The notes below the pieces were generated by a model. That model was not told where the DNA came from and ran no database searches. It saw only the letters and a list, made by a program, of their open reading frames with translations. A stretch of DNA of 64,000 nucleotides from NCBI GenBank assembly GCA_958450365.1, contig CAUEEP010000735.1, positions 1,245,501 to 1,309,500 of the forward strand, in the 5' to 3' direction. How positions within the stretch are numbered: position 1 is the first letter of the stretch; every line of letters starts with the position of its first letter. This document shows positions 52,536 to 63,436 of the stretch, piece by piece. The position numbers and the translations under genes are program-made. The stretch is from Mesorhabditis belari. Lineage: Eukaryota; Nematoda; Chromadorea; Rhabditida; Rhabditidae.

Positions 52536-52621
52536 AGAAAAAAAAAAAAAAAAAGGGAAAGGGAAAAAAAAAAAAGAAGAAAAAAAAAAAATTTTTCTCG
52601 AGGCCTGTAACGCAAGGTGTC
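52349..52621. other. Palindrome centre: small hairpin and poly(A)-like low-quality tract
   Basis: A perfect 9-bp hairpin (gcctgtgac ... gtcacaggc, 52348-52380) is followed by about 190 bases that are almost only A with a few T and G (52406-52591). The sequence is unlike the rest of the window and may be a consensus failure at the turn of the palindrome. Confidence 0.8.
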
Positions 52622-53103
52622 TGGGTTACAAGTTTTAGGGCTCCTTACTTGAATTCATTTTTCTCTAAAAGTCTTTGGTAGTTTTAGAACCTGATCTGGT
52701 TTCCAGACCTAAGCCTGATCCGGTTTACAAACCCTAGAAACCGGTTGGAATATCCTTTATTTGAGTGGCTTTTAAATTGTCTCTAACTTCCGCAAAAAGC
52801 AATGCTGCATTAATTTTATGGCAGCTTTGAGTCAGTCCAACAAATTTCAGTGTTCAAGAGATAAAAGAACTCTTTTAAAAGCTACACTTGACACAGATCA
52901 GTCTTGACTTTTAAAGGCACAAAAATGTCTAGCAAAACCTTGGTATTCTCTGTGTTATATTGCGCTTTCTGGTACAAAGTTTCTACAATAAATTTATTCA
53001 TATAATAAAAGGCAAAAGTTAGGAGAAAATTTGGGGAAAACATTTTAAAAACATAGCTAAAGAACTATACAATAAGTGAGATCAAGAATGTTTTTTGAAG
53101 AGC

Positions 53104-54579
53104 TCAGACTAGAGCCAACGACGATCCTTGTTCAGCGGCTGCTTCCTCTTCTTTCTCGAGTTTCTCTTGATAGTCAAAAAGCACCTTCCAGGGGTTCTCA
53201 TACCTGAAAACATAGAAATTCAGATATTTCTTTGAAATTCTTCGCATGGACTTCTCATAGATGCTACTCATTATCAAAATTAAATGGGTTGATAGCCGTA
53301 CGACTCCAGATTAACCTGTAAAAGTCTCTCGAATCATTATCTCAATGTACTCTATAGCTACCCATTCTTGCATTGATATTATTCTTTTTGAAATTGCAAA
53401 CAATATAAAGCCAAAATTAAGATTCGATCAGTTCAAACTTCTATCCAATCGCAATTCTTCTTAAAACCCACTTGATTTCCTCTTCCTCTTCAGGAGTGAA
53501 GTCGTTCTCCACTCCCCAAATCTCGCGGATCTCTTCCGGGGATTTTCCCTGAAATTTGAATTGAAAAGAGTTAAGACTTTAAGACTTACTCAAAGCTTTT
53601 ATAGCTATTTTTATGCAAATCTAGCTTTTGAACTCACCTGGACCATATCGGCGAATGCTTGAGCGCAATGATCGAGAAGGCACTTGATGTCCAGGTAGCT
53701 GGCGGCCTGGAAAAGGAATTGGTAAAGGATTTTTAAGATTGAAAGGGTAAGATGTTTTGATTTTATTATCGAAAAGGCTTATAATGTATTATTTAAAAGC
53801 CAACCATGTAAACATCATAAAGCGCATCGGAAGTCATCTCGGCCATGAATTCTTTCTCCCATTGCCTCATCTTGTCATTATATACGTTTTCCCACCTGAA
53901 TTGTTAGAATTAAGGCTTTTTGCGAGTAATCAAATTGCAAACTTCGCTGCTAAATCTTAATTTATTTAGTTATCCAAGTAAATCAATGAATTCACCCACC
54001 ATTGATCCTCTACCCAAGCCGGACAGTTGCGGTGTTGTTCACACCAACGAACGATCTGAAATTGAAAGATGATTTCAAGAATTTGATTTAGATTTGAAAC
54101 TGATAAAAAGTTGATTTTATAAACGATTAAAATCGTTCAAAACTCACATAATAAAGGCTTTCATTGGAAACATTTGGAAGAGCCATCGGTTCCATTTTCG
54201 AGATCGCCTCATCGTCTGTCAAACCGGTGTTCTGAAACGGGAAAAGGTATTTAAACTTGGGGAATCGTCAAATTTAATAGATTTCGATGCTAAATTAGAG
54301 AAAAATGCTATTGATTTTCTTTCCAAACCTGAGCATAGTGATTGACGGTTCCACAGCGTCGAGCCGCTTTCTTCGATAGGGTGAATTCCTTGTCTTCCAT
54401 GGAGATAAACTGGAGAAGGACATAAGCTTTTAGACTTCAAATGATCAGTATTATTCAAAAGAACTGATTTTGTTAGTCTTTAACCGAATATTCTTTGTTC
54501 TAGTGGTTTATTTCCTTACCCGAAAAACAACAGCCTCTTCACGGGCTCGCTTCGCATCAGCTGGGCCTTGAATGGACAT
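53104..54579 (-). CDS. SKP1-related protein, copy B (right palindrome arm)
   Basis: Mirror copy of the gene in the left arm, with the same exon lengths: 54520-54579, 54329-54409, 54148-54231, 54000-54055, 53805-53895, 53638-53706, 53472-53548, 53104-53203. The two genes are convergent. Reading both by eye, the only coding difference I see is Leu160 in copy A versus Val160 here (WGLEN/WGVEN). Introns differ more, for example in introns 5 and 6 (about 53600-53760). The promoter TATA box is preserved at 54836-54843. Both copies have full open frames, so both could make protein. An assembly origin (two haplotypes joined head to head) remains possible. Confidence 0.93.
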
Positions 54580-54835
54580 TTTCGAAGAGATTTTTGAGAG
54601 GAAAGTTGAGGAACTAAAATTGTATCATAAAATGAAAAATGGAGTAAAGGTTGAATCAAAAAAACTACTTCTTAACAGATTAGCTAATTAAAAAATAAAG
54701 TTAAAAGATTAAAGGGATCAAAAGAAAAAAGGGAAGAATGTTAGAAGGCTGTTAAAGTTAAAAGCTTAAAAAGGAGTTTTCAAAGTAGAGAAGAGAAGCT
54801 GACTTGTGAATGATTCGAATGGCAATTTGGATCTC

Positions 54836-54843
54836 TATTTATA
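54836..54843 (-). promoter_or_regulatory. TATA box of SKP1-related copy B
   Basis: Mirror of the copy A TATA box, identical in sequence and spacing. Confidence 0.6.
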
Positions 54844-55683
54844 GTGGATGGGGAAATTATTGTTGAGCAGATTTGTGTGAATTTCTAGATATGGTAAGAA
54901 AATTGGTCAAAATCGGCAAAATGGGGCCAGATACGGGACAATTAAATGTATCTGGAGCCCGCTGGGAATGGTAAAGGAAAGGAATAGACAGCTTAAAGTG
55001 GAATTTTCGATTACGAATGATTCCTAACGTATATTTCTCAAACTAACGGTTACGACATAATAACTGATCGTTAAGGAGATTTGAAACATTTACATTTGGA
55101 TTTAACAAAGCAACTACCGTATTTATTCTAATAGAAGTACATGTGCTTCTATTTTTCATTCGCCTAGCCATTTTAAAATAACCCTGGTTTCCGATTGTAA
55201 TGCTTGGTCGATTCTTTGATTAATTTACATTAGCTTATTACTAAAGTCATTCTTGATCATTTGAAAACCACAAATTACCCTGCCTCTCAATGTTAACCTA
55301 CCAAAGAAGTTCATAAATTTTCTTCTGCATTTCCCTCGTTCGCTCTTTGAGATTGAGTGCTATTAAGAAGAAAAAGGAGTTTTTTCGATGAAAAAAAGAA
55401 AGATGATGAAGGTGATGATGATATAAGATATGTTTTTACATAAAAAACATTACTAAACCTAATTGCTTCTTGATTTCTCAGTCGATCTACATTCATTGAA
55501 CCGACCGTCAACCGTTCCTCCATTCCACTTGCATCAGGACACCCAAAGAGTACCTACAAATTATCAAGAATCCAATCATTGGCATAAAATCACAATAATT
55601 AAAATGCTAAACATTTATCCTGTGTTCCTTAAAGCTTTTTAGTTTGAAAATTTAGTATTCCTCAAAACCGATAATAAGGAATA

Positions 55684-56215
55684 TTAGGTTGTTAAAAAAG
55701 TTCCTGGTCACTTGCAGAAAAATTCAATTTTTATTTGCAAATAATCAATGAAAACAACAACGCTCACTCTTCGAAGTATAGTCCGTCATTCTCTATGATC
55801 TTCTGCCATCCATCAGCAAGATTTCGGATCTGCTCGAAGTACCAAGCCGGCTCCTTTGAAACAAAGAACTCATGCTTCATCAACTTCTTATCTTCAAAAG
55901 CAAAATCACCGCCATTGAAGCGTTTGAACCACTCAATCTCAGCAGTTTTGTCAATAGTTCCCCCCCCTTGCGAGGCGTATATAAGGTGGCGCGTATATAA
56001 GGCGGTACGTATATAAGACGGCACGTATAGAAGGTCTAGATATACACTTTCTTCGCCTACCACCTCATAAATCACTTCAGCAGCAGATCTCGTAGACAGA
56101 CCTTTTTTCCAATAGTGACAAAGCAAAACACAAAGTTCACTTTTATTCATCTAAATATGTCGATCGTATATAAGGTGGCGCGTATGTAAGGCGTAGGGAT
56201 AAAAAGGGAACTACA
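55684..56215 (-). pseudogene. Internally deleted mariner with a minisatellite inside the coding part
   Basis: On the minus strand, an open frame from 56150 to 55764 starts like a mariner transposase helix-turn-helix (MNKSELCVLLCHYWKKGLST), then AEIEWFKRFNGGDFAFEDK, and jumps directly to the family's C-terminus (WYFEQIRNLADGWQKIIEND). The whole catalytic core is missing. A run of cgtatataaggcgg repeats (55975-56035) sits in the HTH region and is translated in frame. The right terminal repeat ttaggttgttaaaaaagttcc is at 55684; the opposite end is not clear and may be replaced by more of the same minisatellite (56162-56200). Confidence 0.75.
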
Positions 56216-56404
56216 GGGTGTTCGAAAAAGAGTCAGTACAGCGCGATTTATCTCAGAATTTCTAGTGGCTCCTGGCGGTTTTTGTGGTGCCAAAGGGAAT
56301 ATTTTCGGCGGGCAAATTTCTAATCTTTTGTCACTTTTTCCCGATTTCATGACTTTCCTATACGAAATTTCTGAGCCACCATGATCACCACCACGATACT
56401 TTTG

Positions 56405-56472
56405 CGTGGTCGAGGTGGTTGTGGTCCCGTCTACAAAACTCTCTGTCGGGGGGTGTCAGATTCAATTCCCGT
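56405..56472 (+). repeat. tRNA-like sequence
   Basis: TGGTCGAGGTGG at 56407 and AGATTCAATTCCC at 56458 resemble A and B boxes at normal spacing. No cloverleaf closes well. Confidence 0.35.
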
Positions 56473-57089
56473 TTGTTCCAAACTTTTTTGCTTTCAACTT
56501 TTTTCAGGCACGGAGTTGGCTGTACGTTGAACATAATCGAACTTTTGCCCGCTACGTTTCATGAGTTTTTGCTGCCCCTGCGGACCGAAATCCTTGGGAT
56601 GAATCCAAAAATTCACAGCGGCTCCCTTCAGCACCCTTTTACAGGTACTTGGGATCCCATTCCAACCGACAGAGAACCCGCCATATTGGTCAAAATGGGC
56701 CGGAATTGGGTTAACCAATTCTACAGCCAAAGTTGGGTTTGGGAAGCGGTGACCAAATGGGGCAGAAAACGGATTGGTTACCGGATGACCCAAAATGGAC
56801 GCTTCCGATTTGAACAGTGGAAAGGGGAGGATATCTGCCAATGTAATATGCCAGACCGCGCGCGATTGTGCTGGCACTAAGGGAACACACAGCGATCTTC
56901 TGTTTTGCATTTTAGGTCCAAAAGAAGCAGCTAATGTCTCGAAGAATATCGGCTAGAGTATCGAAGAATTTGGCTGGACGGAGAAAGAGAAATTTCGGGG
57001 ACCGATTCAAGCGTTGGTTGAGAAAAGCGATCGGATATGCAACCGCTTTTGTCAAGGTTGGAAAATTCTTTCTGGGATTGTTTGCATAA
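56419..57089 (+). other. Open frames of unknown nature (two ORFs)
   Basis: The first plus-strand frame runs from 56419 to 56880 and ends GEDICQCNMPDRARLCWH; the opposite strand is also open over 56494-56910. The segment is distinctly more GC-rich than its surroundings. A second plus-strand frame, 56934-57089 (51 aa), is very basic at first (MSRRISARVSKNLAGRRKRN) and ends in an amphipathic or hydrophobic tail (KVGKFFLGLFA). I recognise no family. It could be a transposon-derived island, an acquired segment or a small gene; the double-strand openness mostly reflects composition. Confidence 0.3.
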
Positions 57090-57429
57090 TTGAATTATTA
57101 GTTATTGAATAATTGAATTATTAGTATTGTACTGTATTATCACCATCACATAATAGATAATATTTACTGCTTTTTTTTATCTTGTTTGTTTGTGAAGAAA
57201 CGGCAGAATCTTGAACCAAGTGACCCAAATTGCGCATTATACATTTTCACTGGTAAGAACGTCAAAATCTTGAGCAGCTAAAGAATCAAGAATGGAAATA
57301 ACTCTGGGTTAGGTGTTTGAATAACAGTTCAGCTCAGCCCAGTCTAGTTGGTCTAGCGGATTGGAGAGTCTGCTCAGTTGGGGCAGGAATCTCTGACCTG
57401 GCATTACAAGTCCTGGCTTCTAGGAGGGT

Positions 57430-58415
57430 TTTAGTCTAACCTTAAAACCTAAAAAGGGATTTTAAACGAATTTTGTGTTTCTAGTAGCAAAAAGACCCAA
57501 ATTGGCTGACTGGATTGGACTGAAGAATTGGTAAAAACCAAAAATTACACATGTTGAGCCACCGACAAAGTTTTTCGTTCGAGATTTGAACGCTTTTATC
57601 CAGACAGATCAAGGTGGTGATTTATAAGAAATAAAGTCAAAAAGATTGAGGTTAAACTGAAAAAATCTTGCCGAGAAGTGTCGATTGCGTTTCGCGTTTG
57701 GTCTTCCACCAAAATTGGTCCTTTTATCTCACCAGATTGGCTTTAAAGATCAAAATTTCTGGGATTTTCTGTGTTTTCTCTTCGCTTTCACAAAGAAAAG
57801 GAATTTAGATCGGATTGATTGATTGATGATGAATGATTGATGTTTAGTAGTAAAAGATAGTAAAGAAATTTTGATGTAAACATTTTTCATTGGGACAAAA
57901 TCCACCAAACCAAGCCAAACCTTCCAATAATATTGATTGACTGGACTGACTGGACTAATGATTGACTGGAATAAGTACTGGACTTCGGAATTGGTTAATT
58001 GAACTTTTTTGTAAGTTACATACGTTGAGCCAACGGCAAGAGGCAAATTTTCTCTTTCGGCATTTGAAGCCTTTAATCCGGACAGATCAATGCGGTGATT
58101 TATAAGAAAAAGATTGAAGTTAAACTGGGAAAAACTTGCCGAGAAGTGTCGATTGCGTTTCTCGTTTGGTCTTCCACCAAAATTGGTCCTTTTATCTAAT
58201 TAGATTGGCTTTAAAGATCAAAATTTCTGGGATTTTCTATGTTTTCTCTTCGCTTTCATAAAGAAAACGAATTTAGACCGGATTTTGTGAAATATACGGC
58301 GAGGAGAACTTAGTTTTACTTGAAAATTTACGGCTCGTTTTATAGTCAACGAATAAACGTTGACTACTGTTCAAAAAGAGTGTTAATGATACTGTTAACG
58401 TCTCACAATGGTTAT
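57430..58415 (+). repeat. Dispersed repeat family H, region 2
   Basis: Same modules in the same order and orientation as at 44560-45430, about 13 kb away. It lies just beyond the 3' end of the carboxypeptidase. Confidence 0.87.
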
Positions 58416-58684
58416 CGTTCTCATTTTCAGTACATTTTAGTGACAATTACTGCTTGCATACTGTAGTATTAAAGTATTTTTAAGTTTCAAAATCAACCAG
58501 TTGAAGGTTGAAGAGGCGAGTGATGAAAATTATAAATTTTGAAAGTGACAGTTGAATGCAATTTCTTTAAAAACAAAGCTTTTTGGCTAATTTGATCTAT
58601 TATTTGTTTGATCTTTGATTTGATCTTTTTAAGCCTGTAATCTTGTACTCATTTATTCATTGAAATTTAAAAACAATCTATAAA

Positions 58685-61600
58685 TCAGCAAATGTTACAA
58701 GTCCGGCTACATTGAGTGGCTACGGTGAAGGAAGGTTTCTGAAATGATTTCGTTCATTTTTAGCAATACTATACCGTACTTTAAAGTGTCTACAACAAAA
58801 TTTAAATCAATATTCTCAAATTTCCATTGAATTTCTACAAAGTAGAATACTTTGAGGGTTTTCTCATCCCCTGACAATGAATCTCTCACTTGACAGAACG
58901 TTGGATTTCCTTGCTTCCACGATTCACACCAAGGCACTTGATCTCGACATTCTCTATTCTTTTCCTTGTAAGTCCAAGCTCTCGATTTGTGAGATTTCAA
59001 TTGTGAGCTTTGTGTGGCTGTAGTTGTCTGCCACCATGGTCTAGCGGTTGTCCACGGCACGGTTGTTGTAGTGAACCACCAAGGAACTGTTGTTGTCGTT
59101 TCCCACCAGGCTTTCGTTGTAGGCATTGTTGTCGTCTCCCACCACTGAGTTGGTCTAAAAATTGCTTGATTTTCTAGCAAGTAATGGCTTAACTATAAGC
59201 CATAATTTCAATCTTATAAGTTAGACAATGGTTAGGCCTGAAACTAAGCCCAGGTTTAGCTTTGGACCAGACAAAACCCGCCAGGGCCTGGTTGTTGGAT
59301 CAAAACCCTCTAGGACCTGGTTTTTAGACCAAAGCCCGCCAGGAACTGGCTAAAACTTTGAAACAACCCTGTATAAGTTAAAAATCTGTCTGTTTGTCGT
59401 TTCCCATCATGGAGTTGGTCTAAAAGTGGCTGGGTTTTGATATATAACATTAAAATGAACCATGATCAAGTGCCATTCAACACAAGTTATGAAATCTGTG
59501 ACAGTTTTGTATCCAGGATATTCTAGGTGCTGCTAATGGCTAGTTTTTGTGCTTGGCTCAAGCTCAAGTTTTAGTAAAAAAAAGATAAAAATCGGATAAC
59601 TCAGCGCAGAGTTATTAAGTTTTGAAAGGAAACGTTCAAAAGCTACCGTAATCTTCACATTTCCGCTTTCTAAAAGACACCCTTTTCTAGAGTCGTACGC
59701 AAATTTGCTGGCTTTTTAAAATTGTGCAACTTTTCGCTGCCTCTTTTTCATTCTGCTTCGTATTTTTTCATCTCATCGTCTGCTATCGACAAAGTTGAGT
59801 TTTTTCATTGAATTAATGGACGGATGGCTTTGTTGATAGAACTTTTTTAGGATCGTCTTCTCCAACTCATGTGCAACGTGATGTAAAGATTTTATAACTT
59901 TTTGTAGAGTTGAGCAAATTTCATGATTTTTGTATCAAAATGTTCGTAAGAGTCTCTAGAATAAAACTTATCCCCTCATTTTTGGTTCTAGACCCTCGTT
60001 GTCGAGTTACGAGCTCCAAACTGCAGAGTACCACAAAATTTCCCATACAAAATGACCAAAAAACCTCGTATGGTTTTGCACTGGGTGAATTTTCGTTTTT
60101 TGGCTTTTACATTTTCCCTATTTATGCTATGTCGATGGTTTTTGGGGTTTAAGGGTTATTTTGTGGTCCTGAATCTAACTACGTTTTTAGTTTTTTTGTC
60201 ACTAGCACGGGAGCCGCAGAAAATTGAAATTTAGGGGGCAGCGTATGGTTTTGCACCGCACTGTATTAAAGCCAAGCTTTGTTCCGGCTTATAACTAGGT
60301 TTGCTAGCAATTTTGGTCTAGCAACAGATCCGGCTCTTTGGCTTTCACCTGGGTGTCGTCGTTGTTTGATACTCGGGTTTCAACCACCAAGGCGCCTCAG
60401 TTGTTGTCGTTTCCCACCAAGCTTTTGTCGTTTTTGATGCTGTCGTTGTTGTTTCCCAATATTTTGTCGTTGGCCTCATCCACCAAGCCATTCTACTTCC
60501 GGTTTCTGGAGCCGAAAAGCTTCTAACTGAAATGATTTCTTTGTTAGATTCGATTGTTTGCCGCTCACTCGCCATCAACAGCGCCGTTCCTGTTTCGGTC
60601 GAGTACTTCTTGAATCACTACCTGAATTTGAAAAAGGTATTGAAAATGTAATTTGCAAGAAATTACCTTAACTCCTTCCCAAGTTTCAACTCCGACAGGA
60701 ATCAAAAGTCTTGGATCAAGAAGGAAACCGTCCCAAGCTGAAAGTGAACTGCTTATGCTGAAAGTGAACTGGATTTTCTATGAGCTAACAACTCACAGCT
60801 CTCCGATGGCCTCAACTCCAAGAGATACGTGTACTTCACTCCCGCTTTCCCCTTTGCCCAATCATCCGAGCCACCAGAAGAAGGATCTAACAAGTTTTGT
60901 GAAGACAAGAATTTCTTAACTCACACATTAGATCGGCTCCAGTTCCATAAGAGAAACGGGTGCCATAGACGCTGCCCAAAGCATTGACTCCTCGACGAGC
61001 TACATCTCTCTAAATAATAGAGTTCTTTGTAAGCTTTTAAAGAGCAACCAATTCCGCTACATCGTTTGGATAATCGCCAGTCCTTGTACCATATGGATGC
61101 ATCCACATCTAGAACTTTAATTGTAAGTTTAGACCTCTACTTTTCAAACCTGAGCATAAGTGTGCATTGTCACAAAAGCGTCTGTCTTTCCGTAGAGTTC
61201 ATTTGACATCAACATGTCTCGGACAGCTCTGAAATTGTAGATTGGAAGTGGTTCTAGACTACTGTACTATATCTAGAACTGCTGTACCTAGAGCCTAACT
61301 CTGTTAAAGAACTTTACAATGTTTTATAGTCTCTTGAACCGTACTCGACCGTACTCGAAGCAATCGAGTCGGCTATAAACCACTGTAACTTTCTTTAGCA
61401 TTGATCCTTTTGAGTCTACTTTAGTCCATTCGAAAGCTCTCGAGATTCTCTATTTTTTGAGCTATAGATCATGTCAATCCGGCAGATTTGAAGCAAGTTA
61501 GAAGCGTTTGTAGTTTGTAGCCCGGCCTACCTAGACCCTAAGCGGATGATTTACTATACCTACCTAGATTCCGGCTCACTAAATGCATAGTCTCCTTGGT

Positions 61601-63436
61601 AAACCTCGGAACAGGTCGATGCTGAGGATCCAGTTTCTATAATATTACTTATCTGTTTTTTTCTCAAGAAAATTCTCACCACTCCAATGATAATCGAAAT
61701 TTCGATTCAAGTCCGTCCCCCCGCAACAGATTTTCCCCCACCAGCGGCTGTTCTTACAATTGATTCGGCCTCGGTTTTTCCTCCAGAGTCGAGCCTGAGC
61801 GGTTGTAGTCAAAAAATTGGACCAAAGAGCTGACTTTTGGGGTGATATCACTTCGAGTGTACTCGTATCCATCCGGATTCACGCACGGAAGAATGTAAAT
61901 GTTCAACTCTTCAACAAAGCGCTTGATTTGTGGGTCTCGATTGTAGTTTTCGACGAGCTGAAAATGATTTTGGGACCTTGATACGAGTCCCGCCCCTTTG
62001 CCATTGACAATCGATCTTTGAGCTCAAATATCTTGGTGTTGGGTTGTACAATTTAAATATTCTTGGAATCATTGGATGCGCCAAGTCTTTCTCTATCGCT
62101 TGATACAAAAACTATTTAAATTTAACAGCTCAACACCAAGATATTTGAGCTCAAAGATAGATTGCCTATGGCAAAAGAGGCGAGGCTTATCAGATGTCCG
62201 ACAACCTTTTATACGCGCCCCGCCCCCTTTGCCATTGGCAATCTAACTTTGAGCTCAAATTTCTTGGTGTTGAGCTGTTCAATTTCAATAGTTTTTGTAC
62301 CAATCGACAGAGAAAGACTTGGCTCATCCAATGATACTAAAAATATTGAAATTGAACAGCCCAACACCAAGATATTTGAGCTCAAAGATCGATTGTCAAT
62401 GGCAAAGGGGCGGGGCTTATCAGACGTCCGACCACCTTTTATACGCGCGCGCCCCCTTTGCCGTATCAAAGGCGCGTATAAAAGGTTATCCGTTAAGCCC
62501 CGACCCTTTTGCCATTGGCAATCTAACTTTGAGCTCAAATATCTTGGTGTTGAGCTGTCCAATTGCAATAGTTTTTATACCAATCGGCAGAAAAAGACTT
62601 GGTGCATCTAATAATATCAAAAATTTTGGAATTAAACAACCCAACACCAAGATATTTGAGCTTAAAGTACAGACATAGAACAAATATAGAATAAATCATT
62701 AGCTGTCTCACTTGTTTGATAAAATAGAGAGCTGTGTGAACGCTGGCCCACTCGCGAGCATGCATTCCACCGTCAATCCAAACGACACGCTTTGTGGTGT
62801 CTTCAGCGGGGTTTCCGATCTAGATTAAGTTAACTTTGAACTTGTGACAACTGTAGATTACAAGATTACGGTAGATTTCCGGTAGTAGGCTACGGTAGAG
62901 TAGGCTACGATAAAAACGACTACGGTCGATTTTTTCTAGAAAATTTCATTCACCTTAATTCCTTTCATCTCTCGTCCCTCATTCGTTGTCCCAGCAATGA
63001 AAGTCTTTGCAATGTCCGGATAAATCCTCGCCACATCATCCAAATATCTCATGATCTCGTCATAGTTATGATAATCACCAAATCCGTACTGAAAACCCAA
63101 ATCGAATAAATCTAGTTGCTCAAATCTAGTTGCTAGTTTTCTTCCTTACATAAGCTCCAGTTTCTTTCTTTTGCCTGCTAAAAAGTCTTGTCATGAAATT
63201 GTTTCCAAGCCGTGAGAACCAAGAAGTCTGTTTCGGGGACTCGCGTTCGATGATCAGTCTAAAAAATTGTTTAAATTGAATAAGAAAGTTTTGATTTACC
63301 TCTGAACATCGGGAATCGTGACCCTCCAAAAGACTCCAGTCGAATTGAGAGTGTTGACGAGGAATTTCGCGCGACTCTCTGGCACCATCACATCAGCATA
63401 TTGGTGAAGACCGGTGGCGGGTTTCCAGAAGTCCAA
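58685..63436 (-). CDS. M14 zinc carboxypeptidase, B-type, with Thr-rich linker and ShKT domain (5' truncated)
   Basis: Secreted metallocarboxypeptidase that removes C-terminal residues. Sixteen exons are visible: 63300-63436, 63150-63258, 62954-63088, 62712-62819, 61835-61957, 61680-61794, 61564-61636, 61150-61228, 61049-61108, 60925-61009, 60797-60886, 60667-60737, 60569-60621, 60349-60522, 58890-59154, 58685-58738; 576 aa, in phase throughout. The signal-peptide exon must lie beyond 64000. Order: activation propeptide (LDFWKPATG), zinc ligands in MHAREW and MHTYAQ, substrate residues in NPDGYEYTR and DLNRNFDYHW, Tyr in YPSSGGSDDW, catalytic Glu in LLELRP. The residue at the position of CPA Ile255 is Asp (GGSDDW), as in carboxypeptidase B, predicting Lys/Arg specificity. 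A linker of repeated WWETTTT units follows, then a six-Cys ShKT domain ending CSRTCNIC. AATAAA lies at 58652-58657. C. elegans has M14 enzymes with ShKT tails, SURO-1 being one relative; orthology is not established. Confidence 0.94.
59155..60348. other. Carboxypeptidase intron 14, source of the left-end copy
   Basis: A 1.2-kb intron between the two linker exons. Its last 280 bp on the plus strand (60067-60348) are the part duplicated at 1085-1370. Confidence 0.75.
61970..62680. repeat. Family D foldback cluster in carboxypeptidase intron
   Basis: Three inverted modules fill nearly the whole intron between exons at 62712 and 61957. They share gccattggcaatct, cttggtgttgagctgt and cgacagagaaagacttgg with the CtBP copies. 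Several GC-box-like gggcgggg motifs are present. Confidence 0.92.

Larger units (their letters stand above)
52622..55165. repeat. Right arm of large palindrome
   Basis: Inverse of the left arm with scattered substitutions, mostly in introns and flanks. Contains SKP1-related copy B. Confidence 0.95.

Noticed and set aside
52406..52615. Poly-Phe frame
   Set aside because: Translation of the poly(A) block at the palindrome centre.
61645..61872. Uninterrupted 75-codon reading across the 61.8-kb carboxypeptidase exons
   Set aside because: It begins out of frame (MDTSTLEV) against NPDGYEYTR; removing the 40-nt intron restores the family sequence on both sides.
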